18,675 nt of DNA, taken from contig CAMLDW010000045.1 in NCBI GenBank assembly GCA_946479035.1, positions 1 through 18,675 of the forward strand, read 5' to 3'. Shown one piece after another: positions 14,842 to 18,675 of this stretch. The number at the start of each line of letters is the position of its first letter. The first letter of the stretch is position 1. A program made the position numbers and the translations under genes. The notes under the pieces are model-generated. The model did not search any database and had not been told where the DNA came from. It saw only the letters and a list, made by a program, of their open reading frames with translations. Source of the DNA: an uncultured Chthonomonadaceae bacterium. Its GTDB lineage: Bacteria; Armatimonadota; Fimbriimonadia; Fimbriimonadales; Fimbriimonadaceae.

Positions 14842-16620
14842 TCAAGGTCGGGGGTCGCTCTTCGCGGGCAGCTTCACCTCTGCGGACAGACTAAGCACGC
14901 CACCAGAAGGGAAAGTGAACACGAACCCCACGGCTTCCACCGTATCGCCTCTGAGGATGCGGCACGAGACCATAGTCTGGGCCGAGTCGGAGGTCAGGAA
15001 GGCAAAGATGGCAGGAGGCGAGCTGCCGACGACCTTGCCGTCCACGATCTTTGGCTCGAGCCGGTGGGTCGCGCTCCGGCCAATGAGACGCCCTAGCCCC
15101 TTCTGTAGACTGGCAGAGGCTTCCGATGCGGCGAAGGTCATGCCGTCTTTGTGGCGAGCGAGGGCCTGCTCAGAAGCCGACATCGACCCTAGCAGCATCA
15201 GCGCGTCGCCGTCGTACTCCCGATCGAGCGCGGTCGTCCTGATTCCGTTGATCGAGCAAGACAGCAGCCGGAGCAGATCGCTCCGCGACTCCTTTTGCCC
15301 TTCCCACTCATAGAACTTTGCGATCTCCTCCAGGTAACCGTTCCGCGCTTTGACGGACTCGATCGTCTTGACGACCTGGGCGCGGTCAATGCGGCCTCGC
15401 CGGAACACCCCTGCCATTTGAGGCTTGATGGAGAGGTAGTGGGCGTCCTTGTTGAACTCGACCACGGACCAGCCGGCTAGCTCTTGCTTGAGAACGCTCT
15501 CGAGAGGCTGGCCGGGCGCCTGCGGCATCCACCATGCGTCCCAACCGACAGCGTCGGGCAGCACGGCGACGACGTCCCAGCCCTCGCTCTCCGCGGCCTG
15601 AAGGATCGGTTCAGAGGCGAGCCAGGCGAGCGGGTCGTTCTCTTGCGAGCCGTGGAGCGATTCATAGAGCCTGTCGCTCGTCTCCGGCGCAGGCGTCGCC
15701 GATCTTGGTCGGGCGAAGACCTCTGCGACCTTGCGGTCGAACGGCATCTCGAAGTTGCCTTTTGCGGGCGGGAGGCTCGGCTCTTGGTTGCTAAAGCCCG
15801 AGAGGTCGATGAACGTGCCCATCGTGATCACCGCGCTGCCTCCTTCGCTGCTGTAAGTGATGATCTGGAGCGTGAACTGGTCGCGGACCGCGCCGTACAG
15901 GAGCTCATCTGCGCTCAGCAGGCTTCGGTGGAGCTGCCCTTCCGGTTCCTTGATCCCCGCCTGAGAGTAGACCTCGTCTTTGACGTCGTCGTACATCGCC
16001 CTGTACTCTTCGATTTCCGCGATCTTCTTGACGGCGGCAGGCGGCATGGATACAAGCCCCGGATGAGGGCGCAGGCTGATGAAGTCGTACCCGTCGATGG
16101 GAAGTGCTGCGAGCGAGGCGCGGTCGAGGAGCTGGAAGAGCGCGTTGCCGTGGATGTTCTCAGGGTTGAGCCGGGCGGCTTGGACGGCGGGCTCACCGTA
16201 GAACCCCCTCTTGCGGGCGTCTGCGCCGGCTTGCAAGACCTTGGTGAGCGCGGCTCTGTCGGGGAGGTCAGGGACTTCGTGAGTCTCGGCGTACTTGCCA
16301 AGTTCGGCAGATGCCGCGGCCTGCTCCTCGCGCTGCTCCGCCTTTTCTTGCGCGGTAGTCCGGGTGAGGAACTCGGTATCGCCGCTCTTCGTCCAAGTTG
16401 CGTTCAGGGTCTTGGCGATCCGCCCCAGTGCCGCATCGACAGGCGTGTTGTCGAAGCGCACCAGGAAGTAGTCGTCCTTCACCGAGCCGCTGACCTGCAT
16501 CTTGCGCCCCAGCTTTTCGGCCAGACCAGCGACCACCACGCCTGCCCGAGCACAGCGGTGGGTGAAGGTCAGGGTCGGTTCCTGACCGATCAGCGCAGCG
16601 AGAACCAGCGTCGTCAACAT
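14842..16620 (-). CDS. Large secreted protein with STN-like N-terminal region, distant paralogue of the 5279 product
   Basis: The product has 592 residues. A short hydrophobic N-terminus (MLTTLVLAALIGQEP) acts as a signal peptide. Residues about 17-88 (from TLTFTHRCARAGVVVAGLAE to DTEFLTRTT) show the same STN-like helix/strand pattern as the 5279 product: a helix ending in KLGRKMQVSG, then YFLVRFDNTPVDAALGRIAKTLNATW. Later blocks also parallel it, for example a DPLAWLASEPILQAA/WDVVAVLPDA region and a WSVVEFNKDAHYLSIKP region. No secretin channel or known enzyme motif is seen. The start has only GGGG before the ATG, so it is weakly supported, but no earlier start fits the signal peptide. A terminator-like hairpin lies upstream, between this gene and flgM. 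Confidence 0.8.
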   Translation of the reverse strand: MLTTLVLAALIGQEPTLTFTHRCARAGVVVAGLAEKLGRKMQVSGSVKDDYFLVRFDNTPVDAALGRIAKTLNATWTKSGDTEFLTRTTAQEKAEQREEQAAASAELGKYAETHEVPDLPDRAALTKVLQAGADARKRGFYGEPAVQAARLNPENIHGNALFQLLDRASLAALPIDGYDFISLRPHPGLVSMPPAAVKKIAEIEEYRAMYDDVKDEVYSQAGIKEPEGQLHRSLLSADELLYGAVRDQFTLQIITYSSEGGSAVITMGTFIDLSGFSNQEPSLPPAKGNFEMPFDRKVAEVFARPRSATPAPETSDRLYESLHGSQENDPLAWLASEPILQAAESEGWDVVAVLPDAVGWDAWWMPQAPGQPLESVLKQELAGWSVVEFNKDAHYLSIKPQMAGVFRRGRIDRAQVVKTIESVKARNGYLEEIAKFYEWEGQKESRSDLLRLLSCSINGIRTTALDREYDGDALMLLGSMSASEQALARHKDGMTFAASEASASLQKGLGRLIGRSATHRLEPKIVDGKVVGSSPPAIFAFLTSDSAQTMVSCRILRGDTVEAVGFVFTFPSGGVLSLSAEVKLPAKSDPRP

Positions 16621-16719
16621 CCCCGTAGAGCGGCTTTCAGATGGATGTTACTTCGCGCAAGGAGCGTCGGTTGCGCACAGATCGCGTGCTTGAGTTGCCC
16701 TAAGCCCGTGAAAGGGCAA

Positions 16720-16749
16720 GGCCCTCCCAGCGCGGGCGCTGGGAGGGCC
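16720..16749 (-). terminator. Strong hairpin, terminator for flgM
   Basis: GGCCCTCCCAGCG (16720-16732) and CGCTGGGAGGGCC (16737-16749) form a perfect 13-bp stem around CGGG. On the minus strand it lies 57 nt after the flgM stop and is followed by TTGCCCTTTC, a weak T-rich tract. On the plus strand G-rich sequence follows, so the minus orientation is favoured. A second pair, TTGCCC (16695-16700) and GGGCAA (16714-16719), adjoins it. Confidence 0.75.
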
Positions 16750-16806
16750 GGGGGTCCCGGGGGGACTCATGCGTCGCCTGCCGAACTCACGGACCTCCGG
16801 GCGCGC

Positions 16807-17073
16807 CTATTTGATCTGGTCGGCGACGGCGCGGCGGACCATGGCGTCGGCGACCTGCTCGCCGGTGACGTTGTACTGGCCGGCGTCGATCTTGGCCTTG
16901 AGCTCGGCGACCATCTCGTCGCGGTCGGGCATGTCGGCGACCTTGTGGGTCATTTCTTCGATGAGGGCCTTGTCGGTGAGGCGGATGACGGCCTCGTCGA
17001 CGAGTGCGGAGTCGGGGGTGATAGAGCCACCGGACTCGGTGACCTTACGGAGCTGCTCGTTAGAGATTTTCAC
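16807..17073 (-). CDS. flgM: FlgM-like anti-sigma-28 factor
   Basis: FlgM binds the flagellar sigma factor FliA (sigma-28) and is exported once the hook is complete, releasing late flagellar gene expression. The 88-residue product has the family C-terminus: RDEMVAELKAKIDAGQYNVT followed by GEQVADAMVRRAVAD, the V-x-x-L-K-x-x-I-x-x-G-x-Y pattern with a helix that contacts sigma. The N-terminal part (about 1-45) is expected to be less conserved. The GTG start at 17073 has AGGAAGG about 6 nt upstream. No flagellar structural gene is in the window. A sigma-28-like promoter lies about 130 nt upstream, and a strong hairpin ends the transcript. Confidence 0.85.
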   Translation of the reverse strand: MKISNEQLRKVTESGGSITPDSALVDEAVIRLTDKALIEEMTHKVADMPDRDEMVAELKAKIDAGQYNVTGEQVADAMVRRAVADQIK

Positions 17074-17201
17074 GATAGACCTTCCTTCGAACGGCCTTGC
17101 TCAGGCAACCCGGCTGTCTGCTGGAGACCCGTGGCTTTGCGAGATCGGAGTCGCCTCCGTCGTGCCCTGTATCTGGCCAGACCTATCGTCTCTGGTGTGT
17201 A

Positions 17202-17228
17202 TTACGGTCGTTTGGGCCTAGAACTTTA
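17202..17228 (-). promoter_or_regulatory. Candidate sigma-28 (FliA) promoter for flgM
   Basis: On the minus strand TAAAGTTC (17228-17221), an 11-nt spacer and GACCGTAA (17209-17202) compare with the sigma-28 consensus TAAAGTTT-N11-GCCGATAA: 7 of 8 in the -35 and 5 of 8 in the -10. It would give a leader of about 120 nt. It overlaps an inverted repeat CCTAGA (17217-17222) / TCTAGG (17233-17238). The 274-nt gap between flgM and the hmgA-like gene holds no gene. Confidence 0.45.
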
Positions 17229-17309
17229 GGGCTCTAGGGCTGGTTTGCCGTCGTTTTGCCGGTCTTGCTCGCTATTGCGGCTTGAGCGGGCTGGAGGGGA
17301 GCTACCTAG

Positions 17310-17315
17310 TAGAAT
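17310..17315 (+). promoter_or_regulatory. -10-like box upstream of the hmgA-like gene
   Basis: TAGAAT fits five of six bases of the -10 consensus and lies 32 nt before the ATG at 17348. TTGAGC at 17282-17287 resembles a -35, but the 22-nt spacing is too long. AAGG (17334-17337), 10 nt before the ATG, may be the ribosome site. Confidence 0.35.
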
Positions 17316-17347
17316 GATCGGCGAAAGAACGGCAAGGTTCGAGACCC

Positions 17348-18541
17348 ATGTTCAGATACGTCCGACTCGGGGACCTCCCCGTCAAGAAGCACATCCAGTT
17401 CCGCAAGCCCGACGGCTCGCTCTACGCCGAGCAGCTCTTCAGCACGATCGGGTTCGAGGGGCCGATGAGCACGATGTACCACATCAACCTGCCGACCGAG
17501 TGCAAGGGCTTCGCAGACATGGGCGAGTGTAAGCCCAAGTACCTGACCGCCGAGCCGCTGCGCCACCGCCACCTGCGCACTCAGGACATGAAGCCGTGGG
17601 GAGACGCTCTGACGGGCCGCGTGGCGCTGATGGGGAACCAGGACGCGGTGTGGAGCCAGGCCGTGGTCGGGGAGCAAATGGAGCGGTTCTACAAGAACGC
17701 GGAGGCGGACGAGGTGCTGTTCGTGCACGACGGCACGGGGACGCTGGAGACTATGTGGGGCGACGTGGAGGTGCGCGAGAAGGACTACCTCGTGGTCCCG
17801 CGCGGCACGGTCTGGCGGATCCGGTTCGACAAGCTGCCGGTGCGGATGCTGGCGATCGAGAGCTACGGGCCGGTCACGACGCCGGGCCGCTACCGCAACG
17901 AGTACGGGCAGCTCTTGGAGCACGCCCCGTTCACCGAGCGAGACTTCCGCCCGCCGCACGCGCTACAGACGCACGACGAGAAGGGCGACTTCGAGGTCGT
18001 CGTGAAAGCGCGCGGCCGCTATACGCTCTACACGTACCCCTACCACCCGTTCGACATCGTCGGGTGGGACGGCTACGTGTACCCGATGGCGTTCAACATC
18101 ATGGACTTCCAGCCGATCACGGGGCGGAGCCACATGCCGCCGCCGACGCACCAGACTTTCCGGGGGCACAACTTCGTGCTCTGCTCGTTCTGCCCGCGCA
18201 TGCTCGACTGGGACGAGCGGGCGATCGTGGTGCCGTACAACCACTCGAACGTGGACAGCGACGAGATCATGTACTACGTGAACTCGAAGTACAAGGCGCG
18301 CAAGGGGATCGAGGAGGGCTCGATCACGGTCCATCCGCTGGGGATCCCGCACGGCCCGCAGCCCGGGGTGCCAGAGGCGACGATAGGCCAAAAGTGGACC
18401 GACGAGGTCGTTGTGATGATGGACACGTTCCACCCGCTCTGGATGACCGAGGACGCGGTGAAGATCGAGGACCCGAAGTACTGGGAGAGCTGGAAGACGC
18501 ACGGGGGCCCGGCGTCTCCTGCGGCGATCTCGCAGGAGTGA
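17348..18541 (+). CDS. hmgA: Homogentisate 1,2-dioxygenase-like protein
   Basis: This enzyme opens the ring of homogentisate to maleylacetoacetate in tyrosine/phenylalanine breakdown, using a non-haem Fe(II). The 397-residue product has the two-cupin layout of the family: N-terminal cupin with ADEVLFVHDGTGTLET and DYLVVPRGTVWRI (about 120-158), C-terminal part with HMPPPTHQTF (262-271), VPYNHSNVDSDEIMYY (295-310) and HPLGIPHGP (329-337). Candidate iron ligands are His299, Glu306 and His335; the His-to-His spacing (36) equals that of human HGD (335 and 371), but the acidic ligand is one residue further along, with Asp305 the alternative. It is shorter than the roughly 440-residue eukaryotic and proteobacterial enzymes, resembling the shorter bacterial subgroup, so substrate specificity is less certain. 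No other pathway gene is in the window. Confidence 0.85.
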   Translation: MFRYVRLGDLPVKKHIQFRKPDGSLYAEQLFSTIGFEGPMSTMYHINLPTECKGFADMGECKPKYLTAEPLRHRHLRTQDMKPWGDALTGRVALMGNQDAVWSQAVVGEQMERFYKNAEADEVLFVHDGTGTLETMWGDVEVREKDYLVVPRGTVWRIRFDKLPVRMLAIESYGPVTTPGRYRNEYGQLLEHAPFTERDFRPPHALQTHDEKGDFEVVVKARGRYTLYTYPYHPFDIVGWDGYVYPMAFNIMDFQPITGRSHMPPPTHQTFRGHNFVLCSFCPRMLDWDERAIVVPYNHSNVDSDEIMYYVNSKYKARKGIEEGSITVHPLGIPHGPQPGVPEATIGQKWTDEVVVMMDTFHPLWMTEDAVKIEDPKYWESWKTHGGPASPAAISQE

Positions 18542-18563
18542 GGGTGAAGGGGGCTGGAGGGGG

Positions 18564-18675
18564 GCTGAACAATGGCTGAACGGTGGCTCAACGGTGGGTG
18601 AACTGCAGCTGAACAATTGCTGAACGGTGGCTGAACGATGGAGGGACCGTGGCTATCGGGCTGCCATTGTTCAGC
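18564..18675. repeat. 11-bp tandem repeat array closed by an inverted copy at the window edge
   Basis: Starting at 18565, units of the form CTGAACGGTGG follow head to tail every 11 bp: 18565 (ending AATGG), 18576, 18587 (CTCAAC), 18598 (diverged), 18609 (ending AATTG), 18620 and 18631, with a degenerate eighth at 18642. The last 13 bases of the window, GCCATTGTTCAGC (18663-18675), are the exact reverse complement of GCTGAACAATGGC (18564-18576). The array starts 23 nt after the hmgA stop. A period of 11 is not a coding period, and stops occur in it. It may continue beyond the window. Confidence 0.85.

Noticed and set aside
18564..18675. CRISPR array
   Set aside because: The units are 11 bp, contiguous and without spacers; no cas gene is nearby.

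Overview
This is a high-GC bacterial window with densely packed genes on both strands. It carries housekeeping genes (sufC/sufD, uvrC, pspA, atpD/atpC, flgM, and a homogentisate 1,2-dioxygenase-like gene) interleaved with large secreted or membrane-anchored proteins that I cannot match to characterised families. A cytoplasmic FlgM, a GC-rich genome and many lineage-specific exported proteins suggest a free-living bacterium, possibly of the Armatimonadota/Fimbriimonadia type. That placement is an impression from protein style, not a demonstrated assignment.

Layout. Positions 1-1306 (minus) hold sufC followed by the N-terminal part of sufD, which runs off the left edge. Divergent from them is a MarR-type regulator (1420-1950, plus), which converges on uvrC (2012-3928, minus). 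uvrC is divergent, across only 48 nt, from a membrane-anchored unknown protein (3977-5230, plus), followed by a large secreted protein with an STN-like N-terminus (5279-7294, plus). pspA (7320-8075, minus) converges on that block, and its leader contains a strong -10 box and a tRNA T-arm-like motif. Next come two plus-strand unknown genes of visibly lower GC: a secreted protein whose frame is interrupted by an amber codon exactly at the end of its signal peptide (8329-9651), and a closely coupled partner (9670-10872). atpD-atpC (10967-12811) stand alone without the other ATP synthase genes. A repeat/hairpin region leads to a secreted lysozyme-fold-like protein (13054-14457, plus). Convergent with it on the minus strand are a 99-residue protein and a second large STN-like secreted protein (14842-16620) that looks like a distant paralogue of the 5279-7294 product. 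An anti-sigma-28 factor FlgM (16807-17073, minus) with a possible sigma-28-type promoter is divergent from the hmgA-like gene (17348-18541, plus). The window ends in a short-period tandem repeat closed by an inverted copy of its first unit.

How the genes relate. The housekeeping genes are mostly single or paired and do not form one pathway. The recurring theme is the set of exported unknown proteins (3977, 5279, 8329, 9670, 13054, 14842). They could belong to one envelope system, but only the 5279/14842 resemblance supports this directly. The most unusual signals are the in-frame TAG after a signal peptide, a palindromic element inserted in frame in uvrC, the paralogous STN-like pair, the tRNA-like leader of pspA, and the terminal tandem/inverted repeat.
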